This document shows positions 7,945-16,675 of a stretch of 64,000 nt of DNA, in pieces. The stretch spans positions 144,338 through 208,337 of the forward strand of contig JAIKZI010000039.1 in NCBI GenBank assembly GCA_024682375.1, read 5' to 3'. Position 1 is the first letter of the stretch; every line of letters begins with the position of its first letter. Made by a program: the position numbers and the translations under genes. The notes under the pieces are model-generated. The model was not told the DNA's origin. It saw only the letters and a list, made by a program, of their open reading frames with translations, and made no database searches. Source of the stretch: Lachnospiraceae bacterium. Lineage in GTDB: Bacteria; Bacillota; Clostridia; Lachnospirales; Lachnospiraceae.

Positions 7945-8271
7945 TTAAATCTTTACATCAAATGGCTTCTCGCCTTTTTTATACATTCTGCCATCATCAT
8001 GCTTGTCTTTTTTGTCTTTATCCTGATCTTTCTTTTTCTTTCTTTTATCAGGACGCTTGTAGATGCCGCCATTGCCATCGTCATCAAGGTTTTCCGTTTC
8101 TGTCTTTACATTTCCGTGAACCTGGGTGGCTTCCTGTTGATGCTTAATATCAGCAGCATTCTGCATCATATTCTGCTGAAGCTGTGATTTGTTTTCTTCA
8201 TGCGCACGGAGATGAGATACTTCATTTGCATTTTGAATCATTCCATTGAATTCTACCGGCCTTAATTGCAT
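7945..8271 (-). CDS. Small hydrophilic flagellar-operon protein, unknown function
   Basis: I place the start at the ATG at 8271 (108 residues), because AAAGGAG lies eight nt before it. A longer in-frame GTG start at 8280 overlaps that SD. The protein opens with MQLRPVEFNGMIQNANEV, is rich in Gln and Asn in the first half, and ends in a Lys/Asp-rich tail with no transmembrane segment. It is tightly placed between fapA (15 nt after it) and the DUF6115 gene, so it belongs to the flagellar transcript. I recognise no domain. A chaperone-like or scaffold role would be a guess. Confidence 0.7.
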   Translation of the reverse strand: MQLRPVEFNGMIQNANEVSHLRAHEENKSQLQQNMMQNAADIKHQQEATQVHGNVKTETENLDDDGNGGIYKRPDKRKKKKDQDKDKKDKHDDGRMYKKGEKPFDVKI

Positions 8272-8286
8272 AAATCTCACTCCTTT

Positions 8287-9885
8287 CTATATAACTGATC
8301 TGGATATTTCTCCATCAATACATCTAAACTGGCATGACGACAATTGTGACTCAATATTTTTCTTATGACCATATAATATCAAAGTTGTGCCTGGATATAC
8401 ATCTCTATTTGCAACAATTCTACAATTTGCATCTGCAGCCAGCTTATTTTCTACTGATTCTTTTATCTTATTATTACTATCGAGATATCCTTGCGCTTCC
8501 TTTAGCGCATTTGTAATTCTAATCAGATATTCTGAGGTTTTTTTATCAGGTTTCAACCCTTTCTTTATAGATCTCGTATAATTAGCAATTATATTAGAAA
8601 ATCTATTAATTTCTTCTTCTAGTTTATTATTTGATTTTTCAATTCGCTTCAATAAATCTTTTGCCTGAGGTTTTGCCCCAATTTCTATAGTTGTTAAAGC
8701 GCCCATATCAGATCCAATCGTATCAGCTCTTACGCTTCCGCCAGATACAACTTTACAGCCAGCTATAAATCCTTTTTTCCCTTGAACAATAACATCTCCT
8801 TCAGCCGATACTTCTGAAGCTAAAAGGACACCGGATTCAACATATCCGCCGCAAATAATATGTCCATTTTCAATGAATTTTGCGATTACATTGCTTCCAG
8901 CTCTAATAAGTCCCTTACCCTGGCTATTGATTCCACGCTTTACTATGACCTGGCCCAAAGCCTCAATATTTGCATCCTCAACTACGCCTTCAACAATAAC
9001 ATCACCACCAGCTTTAACATTAAATCCAGTTCTTACATTTCCCTGTATTGTAACATTTCCGGAATAATTGATATCACCGGTTTTTGTATCTACGTCACCA
9101 GTCACAGTATACACATCACTAACAACCAAACGCCCCGTCACAAGAGCCACGTGGCCAGTCACTAAGGAATATACTTTTGTACCATCTTCTGATACTTTTG
9201 CATTCTTACCAATCTCTACTTGAGCCGGCTTTACCTTTTTAGGTTCAACATTCTTTCCATATAGATTGGTGCCATTTTCGCCTCTAACTTCTTTTACTAT
9301 TTCTAAAAGCAAATCGCCTTCGTTACAAATATTAATGACATTTAAGGAATGAAAATCCACGGAACCATCTTCATTTCTTTTAGGTTCAAGTGTCGGATCT
9401 GTATTGAAATAAAATTTTGCCGAACCATCCTTCCCCTCTATAGGAGCTTTTCCTTCAGCAAAAACAACATCTTGAAAATATACAGGAGATTTTACAAATT
9501 CATCAATGACATCCTCTTTAATTCCATATTTAACCATGTCAGAAGAAAGTGAAGCAATTATATCGTCCTTCGTAAGATCATTTCCGCCAAGAGAAGGTGG
9601 ATACACTCTCGATTTACAGTGCAATTCATCAGCTTCTATATACGTAACCATTGTTCCAGCGAAAAAATCGAAGCGACTTTTTCCCAAAGGCATCTCACTC
9701 TCTTCCTCTTTTCTAAGAAGCTGATCAAGTTTCTGAACGCTAAAAGAAGTAAAGCCCTGTTGTGTTAAATAGGACTCTACCTCTTTTATCTCACATTTAT
9801 CTCCACCATCTATCGGTGGATGATAAATCAAATATACATTTCCCGATTTAACCTCGAGTTGAACATAGGCATTCTTCTGTTCCAT
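8287..9885 (-). CDS. fapA: FapA-type (DUF342) flagellar assembly protein
   Basis: This 532-residue protein has an N-terminal variable region (about 1-170), a central beta-helix-like repeat region (about 220-400) with GDV, GYV and GVV turns, and a C-terminal coiled coil (about 410-500). This is the FapA/DUF342 layout. FapA-like proteins occur in flagellar operons of Clostridia and, in Vibrio, affect polar flagellation; the exact role in Firmicutes is not established. It follows fliA after 21 nt and uses AAAGGGGG as RBS. Its beta-helix is comparable to the bactofilin encoded at 3063-3830. Confidence 0.8.
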   Translation of the reverse strand: MEQKNAYVQLEVKSGNVYLIYHPPIDGGDKCEIKEVESYLTQQGFTSFSVQKLDQLLRKEEESEMPLGKSRFDFFAGTMVTYIEADELHCKSRVYPPSLGGNDLTKDDIIASLSSDMVKYGIKEDVIDEFVKSPVYFQDVVFAEGKAPIEGKDGSAKFYFNTDPTLEPKRNEDGSVDFHSLNVINICNEGDLLLEIVKEVRGENGTNLYGKNVEPKKVKPAQVEIGKNAKVSEDGTKVYSLVTGHVALVTGRLVVSDVYTVTGDVDTKTGDINYSGNVTIQGNVRTGFNVKAGGDVIVEGVVEDANIEALGQVIVKRGINSQGKGLIRAGSNVIAKFIENGHIICGGYVESGVLLASEVSAEGDVIVQGKKGFIAGCKVVSGGSVRADTIGSDMGALTTIEIGAKPQAKDLLKRIEKSNNKLEEEINRFSNIIANYTRSIKKGLKPDKKTSEYLIRITNALKEAQGYLDSNNKIKESVENKLAADANCRIVANRDVYPGTTLILYGHKKNIESQLSSCQFRCIDGEISRSVI

Positions 9886-9906
9886 AAATCCCCCTTTATA
9901 GAAATC

Positions 9907-10677
9907 CTATGCATTATTTGTAAGTATTCCCAAGTAATCTCCCATAACGCCTCTCATCTTTCCAAGAGCCTTTGTATGAAGCTGTGATACTCGAGATTCA
10001 GAAACTGAAAGTATCTGACTGATTTCCTTAAGTGTCATCTCCTCATAATAGTAAAGAAGTATAACTTGCTGTTCTTTTTCTGTAAGAATATCAAGTGCAG
10101 CTTTCAATTTTTCTTTTAATTCTTCTTTTGCAATCTTCTCTTCTGGCTGAATAAAATGCGAATTTCTATCTGTTTCCATAGCAGGTTCAGAACCCTGCTC
10201 AACAAATTCATTAAGCGAAATAACATTTGTCATGTTTAAATCTGTCTGCCAATCATTCATTTCTTCTTCAGAAATTCCAAGTTCAATAGCAATTTCTGTA
10301 TCGGTGGCTGCATGACCGGTTCTAGCTTCAACTTCTTTTGAAGCAGCTTCTATCTTCTTCTGTTTTTGTCGAATAGTTCTAGGAATCCAATCCATTTTAC
10401 GGATCTGGTCTAGAATTGCACCCCTGATTCGTAAAGAAGCATATGTCTCAAATTTGACGCCTTGTGCTGTATCAAATCTATCAATAGCATCAATTAATCC
10501 AAACACACCATAACCACATAAATCATCAAATTCTACGTTCTTCCCTAAATATAGATTCATTCGACCTGCAACCACTTTTACAAGTGGAGCATATTCGATG
10601 ATGATCTGCTCTCTAAGCTCTGGTGTAGGCTTCTTTTTGTATGAATCCCATAACTTTTGCTTGTCCTGCTCGTTCAT
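9907..10677 (-). CDS. fliA: Flagellar RNA polymerase sigma factor, sigma28/SigD family
   Basis: This 256-residue protein has sigma regions 2 (VEFDDLCGYGVFGLIDAIDRFD, RIRGAILDQIRKMDWIPR), 3 (EVEARTGHAATDTEIA) and 4 (LTEKEQQVILLYYYEEMTLKEISQILSVS with a helix-turn-helix near 218-240). It directs transcription of late flagellar and motility genes. A sequence matching its consensus lies in this same run at 31811-31837, which would create positive feedback. It sits between a small membrane protein gene and fapA, and its RBS is GGAGGAATAAC. No anti-sigma gene (flgM) is in the window. Confidence 0.95.
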   Translation of the reverse strand: MNEQDKQKLWDSYKKKPTPELREQIIIEYAPLVKVVAGRMNLYLGKNVEFDDLCGYGVFGLIDAIDRFDTAQGVKFETYASLRIRGAILDQIRKMDWIPRTIRQKQKKIEAASKEVEARTGHAATDTEIAIELGISEEEMNDWQTDLNMTNVISLNEFVEQGSEPAMETDRNSHFIQPEEKIAKEELKEKLKAALDILTEKEQQVILLYYYEEMTLKEISQILSVSESRVSQLHTKALGKMRGVMGDYLGILTNNA

Positions 10678-10701
10678 GTTATTCCTCCGAAAACAGCTCT
10701 A

Positions 10702-11040
10702 CTAAAACTCTTCTGTAGATTCCGTTTCAGACTCTTCGCCTTCCTCTTCAAGTGATGTTTCTATATCATCCAGATCCGAAACTCCACCTTCCATTTCAGG
10801 CGACTCCATCATTTCCTGTTCCTGTTGTTTTTGTGTTTCTTCCATGTCTATCTTAAAAGTTCTATCGATAACGACACGAACAATAACTCCAAGTACATAA
10901 AAAATCAAAGCTACTAAAGCAAAACGCTTTACAAACACTCCGAAATCAACACCTTGAATTATTGAAATGACACACGCAATACCACTCGCTAATAAACATA
11001 TTGCAATCGGTAAAGGCTTAGTATTAGTTTTGTTTTTCAT
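10702..11040 (-). CDS. Small membrane protein of the chemotaxis/flagellar operon
   Basis: This 112-residue protein has two hydrophobic segments (about 10-28 and 34-58), followed by a basic stretch and a very acidic Glu/Gln/Ser-rich tail. It overlaps the cheD stop by 4 nt, so its translation is coupled to cheD, and fliA follows. I recognise no family. The layout suggests an inner-membrane hairpin with a cytoplasmic acidic tail. A role in motility is inferred only from its position. Confidence 0.75.
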   Translation of the reverse strand: MKNKTNTKPLPIAICLLASGIACVISIIQGVDFGVFVKRFALVALIFYVLGVIVRVVIDRTFKIDMEETQKQQEQEMMESPEMEGGVSDLDDIETSLEEEGEESETESTEEF

Positions 11041-11525
11041 ATCTCTTTCACTGGCTTTCCTACAGCTTTTATCAAATATTTTCCAGTCTCACTATAAAGT
11101 TCTACTGTACGTCCATAGTTCAAACCACAATCTTCAGCGATGAGTCTAATACCTAATTCTTTTAATTTTTTCTTAGAAGCCGCAGCATTCTGCTCGCCAA
11201 TATTGATAGCGGAAGCCGCACTTCCAGAAAGTGCAAACATCTTTGCTCCGCCTGCTATTTTTGCAACAAGACGAGTTTTAGAAGCACCTGCTTTTACCAT
11301 CTGTTTAACAAGTTCTTCAATACCCGTATCCGCAAACTTGGCAATATTCGAATTATTTCGAATAGCCTTACTATCAGGCAGCATAATATGAGCCAACCCT
11401 GTGACCTTTGTAACCGGATCATATAGCGCAATTCCAACGCAGGAACCTAATCCGATTGTAGTCAAAGAGTCCGGTTCTTTACAGACTTTCAGATCCGCCA
11501 TACCGACTTTTATCATCTGACCCAT
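11037..11525 (-). CDS. cheD: Chemoreceptor glutamine deamidase
   Basis: This 162-residue enzyme deamidates glutamines on chemoreceptors and binds CheC, stimulating its CheY-P phosphatase activity. The catalytic Cys29 in GLGSCVGI and His46 in LAHIML are present, and IAGGAKMF fits the family. It lies directly after cheC, so the CheC-CheD pair is coexpressed, as in Bacillus. It overlaps the next gene by 4 nt. Length is normal. Confidence 0.95.
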   Translation of the reverse strand: MGQMIKVGMADLKVCKEPDSLTTIGLGSCVGIALYDPVTKVTGLAHIMLPDSKAIRNNSNIAKFADTGIEELVKQMVKAGASKTRLVAKIAGGAKMFALSGSAASAINIGEQNAAASKKKLKELGIRLIAEDCGLNYGRTVELYSETGKYLIKAVGKPVKEI

Positions 11526-11541
11526 AGATTTATCCTATCTT

Positions 11542-12153
11542 CTAAATCGAAATTCCCAAAGATGTAAGAATCTTTGCAAAAGATTCTTCATCCGGCATCA
11601 AAATAAAATAACCATCAATTGAGCCATCGCCACCAATTGCTGTTTTAATCATAAGAGCTCTGTCACTCATAAGTCCAAACTGTACAGCTGGAACGCTTAA
11701 AATAGCAGCAGCCATATCAATTGATACAGAAGGTACTGTTGGGCTAATAACTAAATTTGTAAGTGTAGAAATAGCCGATAAATATGAGCCGGCAATAATA
11801 TTTCCTACTTCACGAAGTGCTGATAAATCCATCTCATCGAATTCTTTTTCATCATCTGGATCTCTCATCATAAGAAGGTTTACCATCTTATGTGCAGACT
11901 TCATATCCATGATAAACATCATGCTTCCATCAATATCAGCTTCTACTCCAAGCATAATACCAACTACAATCTGTTCCTCAGAGCCAATTGCTTCACCTAA
12001 TTTTTCAACAGGCATAAGTTCTACCTTAGGTACACCCATATCCATCTTCAAATTAAGCATATTAGAAATTGCAGTTGTAGCATTTCCTGTACCGATATTG
12101 CCAATCTCTCTCAAGACATCTATATACATGTCATTAAGCTGATCTAGATTCAT
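11542..12153 (-). CDS. cheC: CheY-P phosphatase CheC
   Basis: This 203-residue protein has two copies of the CheC signature: EIGNIGTGNATTAIS near residue 16 and EVGNIIAGSYLSAIS near 115, each with the Glu and Asn used to hydrolyse CheY phosphate. Both active sites look intact. It follows cheW after a perfect stem-loop (12177-12204), has its own TAGGAG RBS, and precedes cheD. Together with FliY in this window, it gives the Bacillus-type adaptation system. Confidence 0.95.
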   Translation of the reverse strand: MNLDQLNDMYIDVLREIGNIGTGNATTAISNMLNLKMDMGVPKVELMPVEKLGEAIGSEEQIVVGIMLGVEADIDGSMMFIMDMKSAHKMVNLLMMRDPDDEKEFDEMDLSALREVGNIIAGSYLSAISTLTNLVISPTVPSVSIDMAAAILSVPAVQFGLMSDRALMIKTAIGGDGSIDGYFILMPDEESFAKILTSLGISI

Positions 12154-12176
12154 AAAACTCCTATCTATCTAAATCA

Positions 12177-12204
12177 GATAAGGAGAAAATTATTTCTCCT
12201 TATC
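12177..12204 (-). other. Perfect stem-loop at the cheW/cheC junction
   Basis: GATAAGGAGAAA / TTTCTCCTTATC form a 12-bp perfect stem with a 4-nt loop. The cheW TAA stop codon lies in the loop. No U-run follows, so it is not a classical terminator. It may protect or cleave the mRNA and set different levels for cheAW and cheCD. Confidence 0.6.
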
Positions 12205-12669
12205 CTTTGTAGATTCGCCAGCGACCTTATCAATATCAAAAATTGAAATTAGTCTATCGCCATCTTTTCCAATTCCATTTATGAAATTGCCCTTTGTCTC
12301 TTTCATATTAGATACATTCCTATCAATATCAGATTCGCCCAAAGATACAACTTCATTAACAGAATCTACAATAATGCCTAAGTAGCCTAATTCTTCAAGC
12401 TTTAAAATAATAATTCTTGTAGAATTAGTAAACTGATCGTCCTCAAGGCCCATCTTCATTCTAATGCTCATGACAGGAACAACCTCACCACGAAGGTTTA
12501 TAACTCCCTTATAATGAGCTGGAGCCTTTGGAACTCTGGTAATAGAAGAAAGACGAACGATATTATCAACAAAAGAAATATCGATGCCATAATGTTCTCC
12601 ACCAAGAGTTACAACAATATACTGCTGCTTAGCCTCTTCAATTACATCAAGTTCTTCTGATTTACTCAT
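12190..12669 (-). CDS. cheW: Chemotaxis coupling protein CheW
   Basis: This 159-residue adaptor links CheA to chemoreceptors. It shows the typical CheW beta-barrel pattern with YGIDISFVDNIVRLSSITRVPKAPAHYKGVINLRGEVVPV, including the conserved NLRG turn. It lies 17 nt after cheA with a GGAGGAG RBS. Its stop codon sits in the loop of a strong stem-loop. Normal length, single domain. Confidence 0.96.
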   Translation of the reverse strand: MSKSEELDVIEEAKQQYIVVTLGGEHYGIDISFVDNIVRLSSITRVPKAPAHYKGVINLRGEVVPVMSIRMKMGLEDDQFTNSTRIIILKLEELGYLGIIVDSVNEVVSLGESDIDRNVSNMKETKGNFINGIGKDGDRLISIFDIDKVAGESTKDKEK

Positions 12670-12686
12670 AAGTTTCTCCTCCAGCC

Positions 12687-14813
12687 TTAGAACAATGAAT
12701 TAACATCAAGAATCAACGCAACTTCACCATCACCAAGAATTGTAGCACCACTGATGTGCTTATTATCTTCGATAACCTTTCCTAGTGACTTGATTACGAT
12801 TTCCTGCTGTCCAATCAAATTATCTACAACGATACCTACGAAACTATCGCCCTTCTTAACAACAACAACAGTAATGCTTTCCTGCTGTTCTTCCTTCTCT
12901 TCGCAGTCGAGAATCTTATCCAAATGAACCAAAGGAATTACACTACCACGGAGGTAAATAACTTCTTTAGCCTGAACATATTTGATATCAGTAACTGGAA
13001 TATATTCAATATTCTGGATAGAAGCAAGTGCGATTGCATACTTCTCTTCTCTAACTTCAACCATAAGAGCCTGGATGATAGCAAGTGTAAGAGGAAGTCT
13101 TACTGTAAATGTAGAACCAGATCCAAGTGTAGATTCTACTTCTACATCACCACCGAGCTGCTCAACATTGGATTTAACAACATCAAGACCAACTCCTCGT
13201 CCAGAAATATCTGTAATCTTTTTAGCCATTGAGAATGATGGCATGAATAGGAAGTTGATAATTTCTTTATCTGTAAGCTTATCAGCTTCTTCCTCAGTAA
13301 CAATGCCTCTTTCAATAGCTTTACCTTTAATAGCTTCAGCATCGATACCGGCACCATCATCGCCTACCTTGATGATTACGTTATTGCCTTCCTGATAAGC
13401 GTTCAACCAGATTTTACCAGTTTCCGGCTTACCTTCTTTACGACGAACATCAGGATCTTCAATACCGTGATCAGCTGAATTTCTAAGCAAATGCTGCAAA
13501 GGATCACCGATCTGATCGACTACTGTTCTATCAAGCTCTGTTTCCTCACCAGTCATTACCAAATCCATAGGCTTATTTAGTCTTCTAGAAAGGTCTCTAA
13601 TCATACGAGGGAACTTATTAACTACACTTTCAATAGGAACCATTCGAACCTTCATAACTGATTCATGAAGATTTGTTGTGATTCTTTCTAGATATTCAAT
13701 CTGCTCAGAGAAATTAACTCCTCCGCCTGATTCCATTGAATTAGCTCTAGAAACAAGTGTATTCTTAGCAATAATAAGCTCGCTGACCTGATTCATAAGG
13801 TCATCTAACTTTTCAATATCTACACGGACTGTTCTAGCTGTAACAGGTTTGCCCTTTGCAGCTGGAGCCTTCTTATCATCTTTCTTTTCTGCCTTAGCAG
13901 GTGCTTTAGGCGCTGGAGCTGCTGGAGCAGCTGGTGCTGCAGGTGCATTTGCTTCTTCTGCCGGAGCCTGAGGTGCAGCAGAAGGCGCTGGCTGAGCCTC
14001 ACCTTCATGATACATTTCAGCTGTAACTGGTCCAATTTCACATGAATCAATTTCTGAAACAGCTTCAATTGCAGCCTTTAGTTCATCAGGATTAGCATCT
14101 GTCTGAACCAAAACGCTAAAATCAAATTCAAATTTCTCATCTTCAACATCACTTGAAGAAGGATCATATACTAAAATATCACCTGCGTCTTCGATTGCCT
14201 TATATACAAGGAAGGCTCTCGCTGCCTTAAGCAAGCAATCATGATTAACATGAACAGTAATACCAAGAACTGTATTACCACCTTCAAGTGTCTCAACAAC
14301 CTTGATTTTATCATTATCATCCATGTTTAGATGTGTATATAAAGGTGCATCTGATGACGCATCCGCTGGTGCATTCTGAGCAGAAGCTGCAGCTTCATTT
14401 GCTGCAGGAGCTGCTGTTTCCTTTCCCATTGCGCGATTCAGAAAATCATTCAATTTCTGAATCAAAACAGCGTTATCTTCATCACCTTCATTTGAAGTAT
14501 TCTTTACATTATCTACATAGGCTTCGATAGCATCTAGACAATTAAAAAGAATATCAATAAGTTCACTTGTTACCTTAACATTGTCATTACGAACTTCCTG
14601 GAACACATTTTCCATATCGTGTGTCAAATGCTGCATCTTTTTGAAGCCCATAGTACCAGCCATACCTTTTAAAGAGTGAGCTACACGGAAGATCTCATTT
14701 ACAGTGTCAGAATTATCAGGCTCCTGTTCGAGTGCCATGATATTGTCACTAAGAGTCTGAATGTGCTCGTTTGACTCATCGATAAAGACGTCTAAATACT
14801 GGCTAACATCCAT
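12687..14813 (-). CDS. cheA: Chemotaxis histidine kinase CheA
   Basis: This 708-residue kinase phosphorylates CheY, and usually CheB, in response to receptors. Its domains are: P1 Hpt with phospho-His46 in VAHSLKG; a P2-type domain at about 155-270; an Ala/Pro-rich linker (about 275-325); P3 dimerisation (about 330-395); P4 ATPase with LLRNSADHGIE (N box), DDGAGID (G1) and GRGVGLDVV (G2); and a P5 CheW-like domain at the end. All catalytic boxes are intact. The gene starts one nt after cheB ends. Because the CheB receiver here lacks its phosphoacceptor, CheY is the only clear CheA target in the window. Confidence 0.96.
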   Translation of the reverse strand: MDVSQYLDVFIDESNEHIQTLSDNIMALEQEPDNSDTVNEIFRVAHSLKGMAGTMGFKKMQHLTHDMENVFQEVRNDNVKVTSELIDILFNCLDAIEAYVDNVKNTSNEGDEDNAVLIQKLNDFLNRAMGKETAAPAANEAAASAQNAPADASSDAPLYTHLNMDDNDKIKVVETLEGGNTVLGITVHVNHDCLLKAARAFLVYKAIEDAGDILVYDPSSSDVEDEKFEFDFSVLVQTDANPDELKAAIEAVSEIDSCEIGPVTAEMYHEGEAQPAPSAAPQAPAEEANAPAAPAAPAAPAPKAPAKAEKKDDKKAPAAKGKPVTARTVRVDIEKLDDLMNQVSELIIAKNTLVSRANSMESGGGVNFSEQIEYLERITTNLHESVMKVRMVPIESVVNKFPRMIRDLSRRLNKPMDLVMTGEETELDRTVVDQIGDPLQHLLRNSADHGIEDPDVRRKEGKPETGKIWLNAYQEGNNVIIKVGDDGAGIDAEAIKGKAIERGIVTEEEADKLTDKEIINFLFMPSFSMAKKITDISGRGVGLDVVKSNVEQLGGDVEVESTLGSGSTFTVRLPLTLAIIQALMVEVREEKYAIALASIQNIEYIPVTDIKYVQAKEVIYLRGSVIPLVHLDKILDCEEKEEQQESITVVVVKKGDSFVGIVVDNLIGQQEIVIKSLGKVIEDNKHISGATILGDGEVALILDVNSLF

Positions 14814-14814
14814 C

Positions 14815-15918
14815 TTATTTTACCTCCAATTCCTTTCTGATCGCATCTGCGACCTTGTCAATTGGTGCCGAAACATCTGTTATTCCACTTTGATCAGCTG
14901 CTTTTGGCATTCCATAAACAACACAGGTTTCTTGAGATTGGGTAATAACTCTAACGTGCTTATGCTTCTTTAGAAATTGAATACCGTCCGTACCATCTCT
15001 GCCCATTCCTGTTAGTACCACGCACACAATATCATCGTAATGAGTTTTAGCTAAAGAATTGAACATCACATCAGCGCAAGGTCTCAAACTATTAACCGGT
15101 GGATCATCAAAAACTCTCGCATAGCCTTTTCCATTCCTCGTATAAACCTCAAGATGTCTTCCACCAGGAGCTAAATATACGATATCTGGTTTTAGCTCTT
15201 CGCCATCATCTGCTTCTTTTACCTTGAGCTTAGACTCTGAATCGATTCGCTCTGCCAGGGAAAAAGTAAACCCTTTTGGCATATGCTGTACGATTACAAC
15301 AGGCACTCCCAAAGGAGGAAGCATCTTTATCATCACATGTAAAGCCTGTGGCCCACCTGTCGAAGATGCGATAGCTATGATTCTTTTTGAATTTCCCGAA
15401 GTAACACTAGCTGATGTTGAATTCACTTTAGAAAACACACTTTCCGCCCTAGGACTAGGCTTTGGTACAATTTTCTCCTGCGATGATACCAGCGATTCAT
15501 TACCAAATAGTCCTGAAGAAGAACTGTTAATCAAAAATCTCGCGACTTCAGATAGATCAGCTTTAAACTTCTTGTGACCTGATCCAAAAATATGGAAAGG
15601 AACACTAACACACTTAACCTCTTTCATTCCGGAAAAAACAGATGCAGCATCTATATCTTCCTTTGCTTCGCCATGCAGCAAAATTGCCTTAAAACGAATC
15701 TTCTTAGAAGTAAGTGTGTTAATCACTTCTGATCCATTCTTGCGAGGTAAATACATGTTTACAATAATTATATCTGGTTTTTCAGATACAACTTTTGAAA
15801 CAGCTTCTTCTCCATCACAGCAAGTAATGATCTCATATGTATTTGTGCTTTCGCTGATTATATCACAGATAGCCTTTCTCACGAGTGCAGAATCATGCGC
15901 TATAAGTATTTTTGTCAT
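14815..15918 (-). CDS. cheB: Chemotaxis methylesterase CheB with degenerate receiver domain
   Basis: This 367-residue protein combines a receiver-like domain (1-130), a Ser-rich linker and a C-terminal methylesterase domain (from about 178). The esterase triad is intact: Ser186 in ASSTGGP, His212 in VQHMP, and the Asp in GMGRDG. The receiver is not: Asn54 replaces the phosphoacceptor Asp (PDIIIVNMYLP), Val106 replaces the conserved Lys (SVPF), and one of the two acidic residues is His8. Activation by CheA phosphorylation is therefore unlikely. It overlaps the pilZ gene by 4 nt. No cheR is present in the window. Confidence 0.9.
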   Translation of the reverse strand: MTKILIAHDSALVRKAICDIISESTNTYEIITCCDGEEAVSKVVSEKPDIIIVNMYLPRKNGSEVINTLTSKKIRFKAILLHGEAKEDIDAASVFSGMKEVKCVSVPFHIFGSGHKKFKADLSEVARFLINSSSSGLFGNESLVSSQEKIVPKPSPRAESVFSKVNSTSASVTSGNSKRIIAIASSTGGPQALHVMIKMLPPLGVPVVIVQHMPKGFTFSLAERIDSESKLKVKEADDGEELKPDIVYLAPGGRHLEVYTRNGKGYARVFDDPPVNSLRPCADVMFNSLAKTHYDDIVCVVLTGMGRDGTDGIQFLKKHKHVRVITQSQETCVVYGMPKAADQSGITDVSAPIDKVADAIRKELEVK

Positions 15919-16658
15919 ACTTCCCGCTCTTTTCTCCGTCTTTTTCTTTCCAATTCGAAAATATATCTGACAATTACTTCCTGACTGAGCTTTTCAAATC
16001 GATAATCAAATCGTATTCTATGTGAATACTGATCAGTATCTTCGATATGGTCAGAACCGACGCATTTTCCGATTAGTTCAACATGTCTGATGCCACTATC
16101 TAAAGCTAAATCAAAATCAAACAAACAATATTCATCTTCTTTAATACTGTATGGTGCTGTAAACTTAATTCCACCACCACTTATATCTATTATAGTACCA
16201 TATTCTTCTGATTTTCTCTCACCCAGATCGATTTTATTTTGAATATTCTGTCTAAGTAAAGCCATATTTTCAAAATCTAAATCTTCTTCCTTTAATGGAA
16301 TAAATCGGGTTGGCACTAAACAATCAACTCTATAGAATTCTCTTCTTTGATATTTTGAAAGCTTACCTAACAACTGAACCTTTATAAGATAAAAATTCTG
16401 GCTCTTATATCGATCAATTACTACTCCATCAGCTCTAACCAAGCCTTTATCTGTTATAAATACAAATTTATATTTAATTCCTTGATGCAATGGAGCTAGA
16501 TGTCCTTTTTTCATAGGTGTTGTAATCTCAATTACATCATCTTCTACAACACTAAACAATGAACTTTTGTAAGTATTCACAATTTTATTTTCTTCTAAAC
16601 CAGCTGCAAAATGAGTTACTTCAATTTTGCATCCTGGTATGATTTCATCTAATTCCAT
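15915..16658 (-). CDS. YcgR-like PilZ domain flagellar brake protein
   Basis: This 247-residue protein has an N-terminal YcgR-type beta domain (about 1-98) and a C-terminal PilZ domain. The c-di-GMP motifs are present: RREFYR at 105-110 (RxxxR) and DISGGG at 158-163 (D/NxSxxG). YcgR proteins bind c-di-GMP and slow the motor at MotA/FliG. The gene is inserted between flhG and cheB, where Bacillus subtilis has none, and overlaps cheB by 4 nt. This ties second-messenger control to the chemotaxis genes. Confidence 0.88.
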   Translation of the reverse strand: MELDEIIPGCKIEVTHFAAGLEENKIVNTYKSSLFSVVEDDVIEITTPMKKGHLAPLHQGIKYKFVFITDKGLVRADGVVIDRYKSQNFYLIKVQLLGKLSKYQRREFYRVDCLVPTRFIPLKEEDLDFENMALLRQNIQNKIDLGERKSEEYGTIIDISGGGIKFTAPYSIKEDEYCLFDFDLALDSGIRHVELIGKCVGSDHIEDTDQYSHRIRFDYRFEKLSQEVIVRYIFELERKRRRKEREV

Positions 16659-16675
16659 TTTAATATCCTTTTCTA

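Noticed and set aside
14815-15918. cheB as a pseudogene
   Set aside because: The frame is intact, the methylesterase triad is complete and spacing with its neighbours is tight; only the receiver pocket is altered.
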